This document shows, one piece after another, positions 32,171 to 41,438 of a stretch of DNA of 64,000 bases. The position numbers and the translations under genes are program-made. How positions within the stretch are numbered: the first letter of the stretch is position 1; every line of letters starts with the position of its first letter. The DNA comes from Microbacterium sp. (GTDB taxonomy: Bacteria; Actinomycetota; Actinomycetes; Actinomycetales; Microbacteriaceae): the NCBI GenBank assembly GCA_003248655.1, contig QFPM01000003.1, positions 1 through 64,000 on the forward strand. The letters are read 5' to 3'. Under the pieces are notes generated by a model. It did no database searches, was not told where the DNA came from, and worked only from the letters and a program-made list of their open reading frames with translations.

Positions 32171-33238
32171 ATGTCCGAACAGTTCGTCATCCGCCGCCGC
32201 GAGGTCGAGGCCGTGCGTCGACCCGCGCCCCTGGGGGCGGGTGTGGGGTTGGCTGCTGCGCCAGAGCCGGCCGCCGCGCCGGTCGCGCCGCGTGCGCCGC
32301 GCCGCGCGTTGCCCGACCACCCGGCGCTCGCGCCGCTCGCCGACGTGCTCTCCGACCCTTCTGTGACCGATGTCTTCGTCAACGGCACCGAGGGGCTCTT
32401 CGTCGATCGAGGTCGCGGGGCCGAGCCCGTGGCGGGCTGGCACGCGGGCGCCGACGAGTTGCGCGCGCTCGCCGTCGCGCTCATCGGCATCGGCGGGCGT
32501 CATCTCGACGACGGTGCGCCGCTCGTCGACGTGCGATGGGAGCACGGCACGCGCGTCCACGCCGTGCTACCGCCCGTCGCGTGTTCGGGCGCCGCGATCT
32601 CGATCCGTCTGCCGCAGGTCGATCTTCCCGATCTCGACGAACTCGGCCGGCGCGGCATGTTCGACGCCGTCACCGGTGCGCGACTCGAGGCACTTGTCGC
32701 GCGCCGCGAGAACGTGCTCGTGACGGGTGCGACCGGCGCGGGCAAGACCACCCTCCTCGCCGCGCTGCTCGGACGCGTTCCGCCGACCGAGCGGATCGTG
32801 ACGATCGAGGATGTCGCGGAGCTGCGCATCGCCCACCCCCACCACGTCCGGCTCGAAGCGCGCCAGCCGAACCTCGAGGGAGCGGGGGCTGTCTCGCTCG
32901 CGCGGCTCGTCCGCGAGGCGCTGCGGATGCGCCCCGATCGCCTCGTCGTCGGCGAGTGTCGAGGCGAAGAGGTCCGCGAGCTGCTGACCGCGCTCAACAC
33001 CGGCCACGACGGGGGAGCGGGCACCGTCCACGCCGGCAGCATCCGCGATCTGCCGGCCCGCCTCGAGGCGCTCGGCTCGCTTGCAGGGCTCGACGACCAC
33101 GCGACGGCACGCCAGGTCGTGAGCGCGATCGGCGTCGTCGTGCACGTCGAGCGGGGGCCGGACGGCATCCGCCGAATCGCCGGATTCGCCCGGCCGGTGC
33201 TGGACGATGGCCGTCTCGCCGTCGAGGTGATGACGTGA
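32171..33238 (+). CDS. TadA/CpaF-type secretion ATPase
   Basis: This 355-aa type II/IV secretion ATPase is related to TadA and conjugal-transfer ATPases and powers assembly of Flp-type pili or related surface fibres. It has the N-terminal domain DPSVTDVFVNG, Walker A VLVTGATGAGKTTLLAAL, the Asp box ERIVTIEDVAELR, Walker B PDRLVVGECRGEEV and the His box TGHDGGAGTVHAG. ATG 32171 follows GGGGG closely and also a -10-like TACCGT, so the initiation mode is unclear. It is the first gene of a five-gene run. Confidence 0.9.
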   Translation: MSEQFVIRRREVEAVRRPAPLGAGVGLAAAPEPAAAPVAPRAPRRALPDHPALAPLADVLSDPSVTDVFVNGTEGLFVDRGRGAEPVAGWHAGADELRALAVALIGIGGRHLDDGAPLVDVRWEHGTRVHAVLPPVACSGAAISIRLPQVDLPDLDELGRRGMFDAVTGARLEALVARRENVLVTGATGAGKTTLLAALLGRVPPTERIVTIEDVAELRIAHPHHVRLEARQPNLEGAGAVSLARLVREALRMRPDRLVVGECRGEEVRELLTALNTGHDGGAGTVHAGSIRDLPARLEALGSLAGLDDHATARQVVSAIGVVVHVERGPDGIRRIAGFARPVLDDGRLAVEVMT

Positions 33239-34116
33239 GGAGGGATGCCGGGCCAGCGGGGTCTTCGTCGGCGTCGGGCGTGCAGCGCCTCGCGGTGCTG
33301 CTCGAAGCGGGGATCGCGCCGGGGCGGGCATGGGAGTTGCTCGCCGAGGCGGGAGATCCGGTGGCAGCCCGCGTCGCGGGAGCGCCGCCCGGGGCCGCCG
33401 TCGGAGACACGCTCGCCGCCGAGCGCGGTGCGTGGACCGACGTCGCGGTCGCGTGGCGGGTCGCCGAGACGGTCGGGGCGCCGCTCGCGTCGAGCCTGCG
33501 CCGCTTCGCCGATGCGCTGCGCGATGCGCAGGAGACCCGCGACGATGTCGCGGTCGCGCTCGCCGATCCGGCGGCGACGGCGCGGCTTGTCGGGTGGCTG
33601 CCGCTCGTCGCTGTGGCACTCAGCGCGGCTCTCGGCTTCGACCTGGTGAGCGCGCTGACACAGCCGATCGGCATCGCCTGCATCGTCGGCGGCATCCTGC
33701 TCATGCTCGCGGCGCGCCGCTGGAGCGCACGCCTGGTCGCATCGGCCCGGCCGGGCGAGCGTCTCGCCGGGGTTCAGGCCGAGACGGTCGCGATCGCGCT
33801 GTCGGGCGGAGTGTCGGTCGACCGCGCGCTCGCCGTCGTCGCGGCATCCGGCGGCGGCGATGTCCTTGCGGAGACCCGCGACACTCTCGCCCTCGCCCAG
33901 CGCGCGGGGGCGCCCGCCGTCGAGCTGCTCCGCGCGGAGGCGGCCGAGAGCCGCCGTCGTGCACGCACCGACGGACGCCTCCGCGCCGCGCGCCTGGGCG
34001 CCCGGCTGCTGCTGCCGATGGGGCTGTGCACCCTGCCGGCGTTCCTGCTGATCGGCGTTGCGCCGATGCTGCTGTCCGTCATGACCGGGTCGATCCCCGT
34101 CCTCGCCTCGCCGTGA
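33235..34116 (+). CDS. TadB/TadC-like type II secretion F-domain membrane protein
   Basis: This 293-aa protein has two F-type helical bundles (LAVLLEAGIAPGRAWELLAEAG and VAIALSGGVSVDRALAVVAASG) and hydrophobic segments around 120-165 and near the C-terminus (LLLPMGLCTLPAFLLIGVAPMLL). It would be the inner-membrane platform for the Tad ATPase. The GTG start overlaps the ATPase stop. Many loci encode separate TadB and TadC, but only this one gene is present here. Confidence 0.8.
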   Translation: MRRDAGPAGSSSASGVQRLAVLLEAGIAPGRAWELLAEAGDPVAARVAGAPPGAAVGDTLAAERGAWTDVAVAWRVAETVGAPLASSLRRFADALRDAQETRDDVAVALADPAATARLVGWLPLVAVALSAALGFDLVSALTQPIGIACIVGGILLMLAARRWSARLVASARPGERLAGVQAETVAIALSGGVSVDRALAVVAASGGGDVLAETRDTLALAQRAGAPAVELLRAEAAESRRRARTDGRLRAARLGARLLLPMGLCTLPAFLLIGVAPMLLSVMTGSIPVLASP

Positions 34117-34186
34117 ACGCCCCGTCGCGAGGCTCTATGAACGTGCCCACCCATCCATCCAGATCCACGATCCGAGGAGCCACACC

Positions 34187-34420
34187 ATGACCGCCACACA
34201 TCTCCACACCAGCCGCAGGGGTACCGCGGCGCTGCCCACACTCACCCGCCGCCACGCCGCGGCGCTGTTCGACGACGAGTCCGGCGCCGCGACCGCTGAG
34301 TATGCTGTCGCCACGATGGCAGCGGTCGCATTTGCGGGCTTGCTGGTCGTCATCATGCGCTCGGATGAGGTGCGCGGCATCCTCACCGACCTCGTCCGCA
34401 GAGCGCTGACCGTCGCGTGA
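34187..34420 (+). CDS. DUF4244 pilin-like protein
   Basis: This 77-aa protein has the DUF4244 core DDESGAATAEYAVATMAAVAFAGLLVVIM: a Glu/Ala-rich leader junction followed by one hydrophobic helix, as in Flp-type prepilins. It is probably the fibre subunit of this Tad locus. ATG 34187 lies 70 nt after the F-domain gene, and the stop overlaps the next start. Confidence 0.85.
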   Translation: MTATHLHTSRRGTAALPTLTRRHAAALFDDESGAATAEYAVATMAAVAFAGLLVVIMRSDEVRGILTDLVRRALTVA

Positions 34421-34758
34421 GAATGCGCTCGGGCGACCGCGGATCGGCGACGGCGGAGTTCGCCGTCGTCGTCCCCGCGGTCGTGGTCCTGCTCGCGCTG
34501 ACGGTCGGGTCTCTCGCGGCCGCCGGCCAGCAGGTGCGGCTCGAGCAGGCGGCGGCGCAGGCAGCCAGGCTCGCGGCGCGCGAGGAGTCCACCGCCCGTC
34601 TCGCCGAGATCGTCGCCGCGGTCGCGGGAGGCTCGGTCGCGAGCGTGTCGACGGAGGGCGACCTCGTCTGCGTCACGGCGACTGCTCCCGCGCGCCTGCC
34701 GCTCGTCGTGGTGCCCGCGCTCCGCGCGCGCTCGTGCGCGCTGTCGGGCGGCCGCTGA
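34417..34758 (+). CDS. TadE-family pseudopilin-like protein
   Basis: This 113-aa protein has an N-terminal GSATAEFAVVVPAVVVLLALTVGSLAA helix characteristic of TadE-like proteins and a short extracytoplasmic domain with two Cys. The GTG at 34417 overlaps the DUF4244 stop; ATG 34423 is possible. It is the fourth gene of the Tad run. Confidence 0.85.
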   Translation: MRMRSGDRGSATAEFAVVVPAVVVLLALTVGSLAAAGQQVRLEQAAAQAARLAAREESTARLAEIVAAVAGGSVASVSTEGDLVCVTATAPARLPLVVVPALRARSCALSGGR

Positions 34759-35087
34759 TGGCGGGTACCGCCGCGGGCATCGGCGCGCTCGCGATCACCG
34801 CGACCCTCGCGCTCGGCGTCGGGGCGACCGGCGCCGCGACGATTCGAGCCGCCCGCGCGGCCGGGGCAGCGGATGCCGCGGCCCTCGCCGCAGCCGACGG
34901 CGCGTCCGGTGCGGTCCCGCTCGCCGCGGGCGAGACGGCCTGCAGCGTCGCCGCGGCGGTGGCGTCGGCATCCGGTGCGGACCTCCTCGCGTGCGACCTC
35001 GACGGCCTCGTCGCGACCGTGCGCGTAGAGGTCGGGGCGGGCCCGTTCGCGGCGCAGGCGCGTGCGCGGGCCGGGCCGCCGCCGTAG
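34758..35087 (+). CDS. Rv3654c-like TadE-related protein
   Basis: This 109-aa protein has one N-terminal hydrophobic helix (GIGALAITATLALGVGATGAA), an Ala-rich helix (RAAGAADAAALAAADGAS) and two Cys. It resembles the small secreted-like protein found last in actinobacterial Tad clusters (the Rv3654c type). ATG 34758 overlaps the TadE stop (TGATG). An earlier in-frame start at 34734 would overlap more and is less likely. Confidence 0.75.
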   Translation: MAGTAAGIGALAITATLALGVGATGAATIRAARAAGAADAAALAAADGASGAVPLAAGETACSVAAAVASASGADLLACDLDGLVATVRVEVGAGPFAAQARARAGPPP

Positions 35088-35147
35088 GCTCCCAGCCTTC
35101 TCATGCGCAGGACATGTGTATGGTGTGCAACGAAGAAGGGACAGCAC

Positions 35148-37862
35148 GTGGCCGAGAGCACCAAGGCGAACGCCAAGACGGGCAAGAAGCTCGTCATCGT
35201 CGAGTCGCCGACGAAGATGCGGTCGATCCAGGGGTACCTGGGCGACGGCTACGAGGTGCTGAGCTCGGTCGGGCACATCCGCGACCTCGCCGATAAGAAG
35301 GACATCCCCGCCGAGCTCAAGAAGACCTCGGTCGGCAAGTACTCGATCGACATCGAGAACGGATTCACCCCTCTTTATGTCGAGAGCGATCGCGGCAAGA
35401 AGACCGTGGCCGAACTCAAGCGCGCCCTGAAGAACGCCGACGAACTCCTCCTCGCCACCGATGAAGACCGCGAGGGCGAGGCCATCGCGTGGCACCTGCT
35501 CGAAGCGCTCAAGCCCAAGGTCCCCGTCAAGCGCATGGTGTTCCACGAGATCACGAAGGATGCCATCCGCGCCGCCGTCGACAACACGCGAGAGCTCGAT
35601 CTCGCCCTCGTCGACGCGCAGGAGACGCGCCGCATCCTCGACCGCCTCTACGGGTGGGATGTCTCCGACGTCACCCGCCGCAAGGTCGGCCAGGGAACGT
35701 CCGCCGGCCGCGTGCAATCCGCCGCGACCCGCCTCGTCGTCGACCGCGAGCGAGAGCGCATCGCGTTCGTCTCGGCCGACTACTGGGATGTCGAGGCCGT
35801 CGCCTCGCCCGGCGGACGCGCGAACGACCCCGCCTTCGCGACGCGCCTGGCCCGCCTCGACGGCGCGCCGCTCGCCCGCGGCACCGACTTCGACGACGCC
35901 GGTCAGCTCAAGAAGGCCGTCATCGTCTTGAGCGAAACGCAGGCACGTGAGCTTGCCGCCGCTCTCGAAGCCGCCGGCGAGGCCACCGTCGTCGCGATCG
36001 AGGCCAAGCCCGGCACGCGCAGCCCCAAGCCCCCGTTCACGACCTCGACCCTCCAGCAGGAGGCGGGGCGCAAGCTCTCGATGAGCGCCAAGCACGCCAT
36101 GGGCGTCGCGCAGCGGCTCTACGAGAAGGGCTACATCACCTACATGCGCACCGACTCGACGGCGCTGTCGGCCCAGGCGCTCGCCGCCGCCCGCTCGCAG
36201 GCCGTCGCGCTCTACGGCGACCGTGCCGTCCCGCCGAACCCGCGCAGCTACCGCAACAACAGCAAGAACGCGCAAGAGGCCCACGAGGCGATCCGCCCGT
36301 CGGGCGAGTCGTTCCGCACGCCCTCGTCGGTGGCATCCGCCCTCGATCGCGATGAGCTGCGGATCTACGACCTCATCTGGAAGCGCACCGTCGCCTCGCA
36401 GATGTCCGACGCGAAGTACGAGACGACGACCGTCACGCTCGATGCGGAGGCCGGGGGAAAGAAGGCATCGTTCACGGCATCCGGCACCGTCTACACCTTC
36501 AAGGGCTTCCTCGAAGCATATGAAGAGGGCCGCGACGAAAAGCGTGGGGATGCCGACAAGGCCGACGACCAGTCGCTGCCGCAGCTCGCCGTCGGCGACG
36601 TGCTGAACCTGCGCGACATCGAGCCGAAGGGCCACGCGACGAGCCCGAAGCCCCGGTACACCGAGGCGAGCCTCGTCAAGGCGCTCGAAGAGAAGGGCAT
36701 CGGTCGCCCCTCGACGTTCGCGAGCATCATCGATGTCATCATCAATCGCGAGTACGTCACCAAGCGCGGCCAGGCGCTCGTCCCCAGCTGGCTCGCGTTC
36801 AGCGTCGTGCGGCTGCTCGAGCAGCACTTTGCCGACCTCGTCGACTACGACTTCACGGCGGCGCTCGAGGACGACCTCGACGCGATCGCCCGCGGCGAGC
36901 AGCAGCGCGTCGAGTGGCTACAGGAGTTCTACTTCGGCTCGAGCGACCACGTGGGCCTCCGGCACATCCTCGACAACCTCGGCGAGATCGACGCGCGCGA
37001 GATCAACGCGACCCGCATCGGCGACGTCGCAACGCTGCGCTTCGGTCGCTACGGACCGTACCTCGACGTCCCGAACGGCGATGGCACCTCGCGCATCGTC
37101 AACGTCCCCGGTGACCTCGCCCCCGACGAGCTCACGCCCGAGAAGGCGCGCGAGCTCATCGACGCGCCCATCGCCGGCGACCGCGTACTCGGCCAGAACC
37201 CCGAGACCGGGCGCGACATCGTCGTCAAGGACGGGCGGTTCGGACCCTACCTCGAAGAGGTGCTCCCCGCAGAGCCCGAGCCGGAGCCTGCTCCCGAGCC
37301 GGCCCCGGGCGCGCCGAAGAAGCGCGTCGCAAAGAAGAAGGTCGAAGCGCCCAAGCCCCGCCGCGCCTCGCTGTTCAAGAGCATGTCGCCCGAGACCATC
37401 GACCTCGACACGGCCCTCAAGCTCTTTTCGCTGCCGCGGACCGTCGGCGTCGACCCCGAGACCGAGGCCCCGATCACAGCGCAGAACGGTCCCTACGGTC
37501 CGTATCTGAAGAAGGGCACCGACTCGCGCTCGCTCACGAGCGAGGACCAGATCTTCGACATCACGCTCGAGCAGGCGCTCGAGATCTACGCGCAGCCGAA
37601 GTACGCCAACCGGGCCGCGACCTCGATCAAGGAGTTCGAGGCGGACCCCGTCAGCGGCAAGCCGATCCGCATCAAGGACGGCCGCTTCGGTGCGTACGTG
37701 ACGGATGGTACGACAAACGTGACGATCCCGCGCGGGCAGACGGCGGATGACATCACGTTCGAGATCGCCGTGCAGATGCTCGCCGACAAGCGCGCCAAGG
37801 GGCCCGCGCCCAAGCGCACGACCCGCCGCGCGCCGGCCCGCAAGCCCGCCGCCAAGAAGTAG
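35148..37862 (+). CDS. topA: DNA topoisomerase I
   Basis: TopA relaxes negatively supercoiled DNA. The 904-aa protein has a Toprim domain (LVIVESPTKMRSIQGYLG ... ATDEDREGEAIAW), the core with the active Tyr in GYITYMRTDSTALS, and a C-terminal tail of repeated units (FGRYGPYLD, DGRFGPYLE, NGPYGPYLK, DGRFGAYVTD) ending in Lys/Arg/Ala-rich sequence. GTG 35148 has AAGGGA 6 nt upstream and gives MAESTKANAKTGKKLVIV. An in-frame start at 35103 overlaps promoter-like TATGGT and is unlikely. tmk follows at once. Confidence 0.96.
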   Translation: MAESTKANAKTGKKLVIVESPTKMRSIQGYLGDGYEVLSSVGHIRDLADKKDIPAELKKTSVGKYSIDIENGFTPLYVESDRGKKTVAELKRALKNADELLLATDEDREGEAIAWHLLEALKPKVPVKRMVFHEITKDAIRAAVDNTRELDLALVDAQETRRILDRLYGWDVSDVTRRKVGQGTSAGRVQSAATRLVVDRERERIAFVSADYWDVEAVASPGGRANDPAFATRLARLDGAPLARGTDFDDAGQLKKAVIVLSETQARELAAALEAAGEATVVAIEAKPGTRSPKPPFTTSTLQQEAGRKLSMSAKHAMGVAQRLYEKGYITYMRTDSTALSAQALAAARSQAVALYGDRAVPPNPRSYRNNSKNAQEAHEAIRPSGESFRTPSSVASALDRDELRIYDLIWKRTVASQMSDAKYETTTVTLDAEAGGKKASFTASGTVYTFKGFLEAYEEGRDEKRGDADKADDQSLPQLAVGDVLNLRDIEPKGHATSPKPRYTEASLVKALEEKGIGRPSTFASIIDVIINREYVTKRGQALVPSWLAFSVVRLLEQHFADLVDYDFTAALEDDLDAIARGEQQRVEWLQEFYFGSSDHVGLRHILDNLGEIDAREINATRIGDVATLRFGRYGPYLDVPNGDGTSRIVNVPGDLAPDELTPEKARELIDAPIAGDRVLGQNPETGRDIVVKDGRFGPYLEEVLPAEPEPEPAPEPAPGAPKKRVAKKKVEAPKPRRASLFKSMSPETIDLDTALKLFSLPRTVGVDPETEAPITAQNGPYGPYLKKGTDSRSLTSEDQIFDITLEQALEIYAQPKYANRAATSIKEFEADPVSGKPIRIKDGRFGAYVTDGTTNVTIPRGQTADDITFEIAVQMLADKRAKGPAPKRTTRRAPARKPAAKK

Positions 37863-37864
37863 TG

Positions 37865-38488
37865 ATGCCGCGCGGACTCTGGGTCACGATCGAGGGCGGC
37901 GACGGCGCCGGCAAGACGACGCAGGCGACCCTCCTCGAGGAGTGGTTGCGTGAGCAAGGCCGCACGGTGGTGCGCACGCGCGAGCCGGGCGGCACCGAGG
38001 TCGGCGTGCTCGTCCGCGACATCGTGCTGCACCACCGCGGCGACATCGCGCCGCGCGCCGAGGCGCTCCTGTACGCCGCCGACCGCGCGCATCACGTCGC
38101 AACCCTCGTACGCCCCGCCCTCGCCCGCGGCGAGGTCGTCATCCAAGACCGCTATCTCGACTCGTCCGTCGCCTATCAGGGTGCGGGCCGGGTGCTGGAT
38201 GCCGGAGAAATCCGCGACCTGTCGCTCTGGGCGGCCGAGGGCGCGTTGCCCGACGTGACCGTCTTGCTCGACCTCGACCCGGCATCCGCCCGGGTGCGCC
38301 TCGACGCGGCCGACAAGCCGTTCGACCGGCTCGAAGCCGAGAAAAGCGAGTTCCACGCGCGCGTGCGCGACGCGTACCTCGCTCTCGCCGCCGGCGAGCC
38401 GGAGCGCTTCCTCGTCCTGGATGCGACCCTGCCCCCGAGCGAGCTCGCGGCGGCGGTGCGGGCGCGGGTCGCCGATGCGCTGGCGTGA
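37865..38488 (+). CDS. tmk: Thymidylate kinase
   Basis: Tmk makes dTDP from dTMP. The 207-aa protein has the P-loop VTIEGGDGAGKTTQATLLEEWL, the DRX motif in VIQDRYLDSSVAYQGAGR and the lid region LDAADKPFDRLE. It starts 2 nt after topA (a GTG at 37862 is an alternative start). It is followed by holB, the usual actinobacterial order. Confidence 0.95.
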   Translation: MPRGLWVTIEGGDGAGKTTQATLLEEWLREQGRTVVRTREPGGTEVGVLVRDIVLHHRGDIAPRAEALLYAADRAHHVATLVRPALARGEVVIQDRYLDSSVAYQGAGRVLDAGEIRDLSLWAAEGALPDVTVLLDLDPASARVRLDAADKPFDRLEAEKSEFHARVRDAYLALAAGEPERFLVLDATLPPSELAAAVRARVADALA

Positions 38489-38516
38489 GCGCCGGGGCGA
38501 CGTCGCAGGCACCCCG

Positions 38517-38522
38517 TAGGCT
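38517..38522 (+). promoter_or_regulatory. -10 box TAGGCT for leaderless holB
   Basis: TAGGCT, 7 nt and then ATG 38530. The box lies just after the tmk stop, so holB may have its own promoter inside the operon. Confidence 0.5.
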
Positions 38523-38529
38523 GGGCGCT

Positions 38530-39681
38530 ATGACGTCCGCCGCGCCCACCCTTCCCTGGGAAGACGTGTGGGGTCAGGGCGACGCGCTCGCGCAGCTGCA
38601 GGCGGCGGCATCCGATCCGGCGCAGCTCGCCCACGCGTGGCTCATCACCGGTCCGGCGGGCTCCGGCCGCTCGACCCTCGCGATGGCGTTTGCCGCCGCC
38701 CTCATCGCCGAGCCGGGCGACGAGGGCGCGATGCGGCAGGTGCTGGCGGGGACGCATCCCGACCTCACGGCCCTGCGCACCGAGGGCGTCATCATCTCGA
38801 TCAAGGATGCCCGGGCCTTGGTCGAGCGCTCCTACTTCTCGCCGTCGCTCGGGCGCTACCGCGTCATGGTCATGGAAGATGCCGACCGTATGGTCGAGCG
38901 CACGTCGAACGTGCTGCTGAAGGCCCTCGAAGAGCCGCCCGAGCGTACCGTCTGGATTCTCTGCGCCCCGAGCGAGGCCGACCTGTTGCCGACGATCCGC
39001 TCGCGGGTGCGGACGCTCCGGCTACGCGAGCCCGATGTCGCCGACGTCGCGCGCCTCATCAACTCTCGCACGGGCGTCGACGAGGCGACCGCCGAGCAGG
39101 CCGCGCGCCTCGCGCAGCGCCACATCGGCATGGCTGTGCGCCTCGCGACGGATGCCGACGCACGCGCCCGCCGCGACGAGACGCTCCGCGCGGTCCTGGC
39201 GGTACGAGGCGTCGCGACGGCGGTCGAGACGGCGGCGCGCATCGTGCAGCTCGCGACCGACGACGCCAAGACCCTGACGGCCGAGCGCGACGAGACCGAG
39301 CGAGAGGCGCTGCTGCGCACCCTCGGCATCACGCCGGGTGCCGCCGTGCCGCCCGCCGTCCGCGGGCAGCTGAACGCCCTCGAAGATGACCAGAAGCGCC
39401 GGGCGACGCGGAGCCTCCGCGACGGTCTCGACCGCGTGCTCACCGATCTCGAATCGATGTTCCGCGACGCGCTCATGCTGCAGTTCGGGCAGAGTAGCGG
39501 TCTCATCAACCGCGAGCTCACCGACGAGATCGCCGCGCTCGCCGCCGCGTGGACGCCCGAACGCACGCTCACCGTACTCGATCAGATCTCCGCCACCCGC
39601 ACCAACCTCGAGGGCAACGCCGCACCGGCGCTCGCGCTTGAGAGCATGCTCGTCACCGTGGCGAGCGGAAGGACACCGTGA
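38530..39681 (+). CDS. holB: DNA polymerase III subunit delta'
   Basis: HolB is the clamp-loader subunit that works with DnaX. The 383-aa protein begins MTSAAPTLPWEDVWGQGDAL and has the P-loop-like GPAGSGRSTLAMAFAAAL (the Walker Lys replaced by Arg, as usual for non-hydrolysing delta'), the region MVMEDADRMVERTSNVLLKALEEPP, and IRSRVRTLRLREPDV. ATG 38530 is supported by family length and a -10 box; GTG 38485 would overlap tmk. Confidence 0.92.
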   Translation: MTSAAPTLPWEDVWGQGDALAQLQAAASDPAQLAHAWLITGPAGSGRSTLAMAFAAALIAEPGDEGAMRQVLAGTHPDLTALRTEGVIISIKDARALVERSYFSPSLGRYRVMVMEDADRMVERTSNVLLKALEEPPERTVWILCAPSEADLLPTIRSRVRTLRLREPDVADVARLINSRTGVDEATAEQAARLAQRHIGMAVRLATDADARARRDETLRAVLAVRGVATAVETAARIVQLATDDAKTLTAERDETEREALLRTLGITPGAAVPPAVRGQLNALEDDQKRRATRSLRDGLDRVLTDLESMFRDALMLQFGQSSGLINRELTDEIAALAAAWTPERTLTVLDQISATRTNLEGNAAPALALESMLVTVASGRTP

Positions 39682-41264
39682 ACCACGTCTCTGACCGCCG
39701 GGGCTCCGCGCTCCGTCGAGTATCGGCCGTCATCGCCGGCGTTGTCGCCGCGGCCATCACTCTCTCCGGATGCCTGTATGCCGCTATCCCGCCTGAGGCG
39801 ATCGCGACGCCCGCGCCGAGCCGTACCCCTGATACGGAGGGTGCACCCGCCGGGTTCGAGGACCTCTACGGTCAGCGCCTCGACTGGCGGTCGTGCATGG
39901 GCATGGACAGCGGTTCCTACGACTGCACGACGGTCACTGCGCCGCTCGACTGGTCCGACGCCTCGGCGGGCACGATCGACCTCGCCGTCATCCGCCGCGC
40001 AGCGACCAACGGGGACGCGATCGGATCGCTCCTGACCAATCCGGGTGGCCCGGGGGCGAGCGGTTACGACCTGATCGCCCAGTCGGCATCGTTTGCAGTG
40101 GGTGCGGCGCTGAGCGACGCGTACGACGTCATCGGCTTCGACCCGCGCGGAGTGGGCCGCTCTACGGCAGTGTCGTGCCTCGACCCGAAGGCGATGGATG
40201 CCTACCTGTTCGATATCCCTGCCGACCCGCGCGGCAGCGACGGGTGGCGGAGCGAGCTCACCGCCCGCAACCAGGAGTTCGTCGATGCCTGCGAGGCGAA
40301 CTCCGACGGCATCCTCGCCTACATCACGACCGACAACGCCGCACGCGACATGGATCTGCTGCGGGCCGTGCTCGGCGACTCGAAGCTCAACTACCTCGGC
40401 TATTCGTACGGCACGTTCCTCGGCGCGACCTATGCGAAGCTCTTCCCCGAGCGCGTCGGGCGTCTCGTGCTCGACGGTGCGATCGACCCGTCGATCTCGG
40501 GCCTCGAGGTCGGGACGATCCAGGCGGTCGGCTTCGAGTCGGCGCTGCGCGCGTACATGTCCGATTGTCTGGCGGGCAGTGACTGCCCGTTCACAGGCAC
40601 CCTCGATGAGGCGATGGGCGATCTGGGCGCTCTCCTGGCGAGCGTCGACGCGCGGCCCCTCACCGCGACGGATGGCCGGCGGCTCGGCGCCGACGCGCTC
40701 ATGACCGGAATCATCGCCGCGCTGTACTCGGAGGACAGCTGGTCGTACCTGACCCAGGCGCTCGCCGACACGCTCGCGGGCGACGCCGACACGGCGTTCT
40801 ATCTCGCCGACTTCTACTTCGGCCGCGACGCGGATGGATCGTATCAGGACAACTCCACCGAGGCGTTCCGCGCCTACAACTGCATGGACTATCCGCTCGA
40901 CACCACGCAGGCAGACATCGACGCGTCCGACGCGCTGATCGCGGAAAAGGCCCCGACCATCGCCCCCTATTGGGAAGGCGTCGACTCCTGCGAAGTCTGG
41001 CCGTACCCGCCCACGGGGGTCCGTGAGCGCATCACCGCCGACGGCGCCGCGCCGATCGTCGTCGTCGGCACGACGAATGACCCCGCGACCCCGTACGAGT
41101 GGTCCGTCGCACTCGCCGATCAGCTGTCGTCGGGCGTGCTGATCACCCGCGAGGGCGAGGGACACACGGGCTACAACAAGGGCAACACCTGCGTTGACCG
41201 GGCCGTCGAGGACTACCTCGTGAAGGGCACCGTTCCCGAGGACGGCCTCACCTGCGTGGCGTGA
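39678..41264 (+). CDS. Secreted alpha/beta-hydrolase with TAP-like C-terminal domain (lipoprotein)
   Basis: This 528-aa exported hydrolase resembles tripeptidyl aminopeptidases and SlpD/E-type proteases. It has a lipoprotein signal with the lipobox LSGC (Cys about 31), the oxyanion region LLTNPGGPGASGYDLI, DVIGFDPRGVGRS, the nucleophile elbow LGYSYGTFLGATYA, and a TAP-like C-terminus with Asp (TTNDPATPYEW) and His (EGEGHTGYNKGNTCVD). The GTG overlaps the holB stop and has GGAAGGA upstream. It likely trims peptides outside the membrane. Confidence 0.9.
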   Translation: MNHVSDRRGSALRRVSAVIAGVVAAAITLSGCLYAAIPPEAIATPAPSRTPDTEGAPAGFEDLYGQRLDWRSCMGMDSGSYDCTTVTAPLDWSDASAGTIDLAVIRRAATNGDAIGSLLTNPGGPGASGYDLIAQSASFAVGAALSDAYDVIGFDPRGVGRSTAVSCLDPKAMDAYLFDIPADPRGSDGWRSELTARNQEFVDACEANSDGILAYITTDNAARDMDLLRAVLGDSKLNYLGYSYGTFLGATYAKLFPERVGRLVLDGAIDPSISGLEVGTIQAVGFESALRAYMSDCLAGSDCPFTGTLDEAMGDLGALLASVDARPLTATDGRRLGADALMTGIIAALYSEDSWSYLTQALADTLAGDADTAFYLADFYFGRDADGSYQDNSTEAFRAYNCMDYPLDTTQADIDASDALIAEKAPTIAPYWEGVDSCEVWPYPPTGVRERITADGAAPIVVVGTTNDPATPYEWSVALADQLSSGVLITREGEGHTGYNKGNTCVDRAVEDYLVKGTVPEDGLTCVA

Positions 41265-41343
41265 CGCCGCAGGTTCGGTGCGGTTCGCGGCAAGCCTGAC
41301 AACCCTGTAAGATCGAACATCGTGCACGGCGCCAGCGCCTTGC

Positions 41344-41419
41344 GCCGCCCTAGCTCAGTCGGCAGAGCATTTCACTCGTAATGAAAAGGTCAAGGGTTCG
41401 ATTCCCTTGGGCGGCTCCA
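41344..41419 (+). tRNA. tRNA-Thr (anticodon CGT)
   Basis: This is a 76-nt cloverleaf with acceptor GCCGCCC/GGGCGGC, discriminator T and encoded CCA. The D arm is GCTC/GAGC. The anticodon loop CTCGTAA (CGT) sits on TTTCA/TGAAA, and the T loop is in AGGGTTCGATTCCCT. A -10-like TAAGAT lies at 41308-41313. Confidence 0.94.
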
Positions 41420-41438
41420 CTCCATCATCGGAGGACCC

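Noticed and set aside
30034..33234. Very long open frame on the plus strand opposite acs and running into the TadB-like gene
   Set aside because: The part over 30034-33234 is antisense to acs and out of frame with the Tad ATPase. Its sequence is Arg/Asp/Val-rich without homology, a usual high-GC shadow. Only 33235-34116 is a real gene.
38485..38529. Longer holB start overlapping the tmk stop
   Set aside because: The extra 15 residues have no counterpart in the family, and a -10 box precedes the ATG at 38530.
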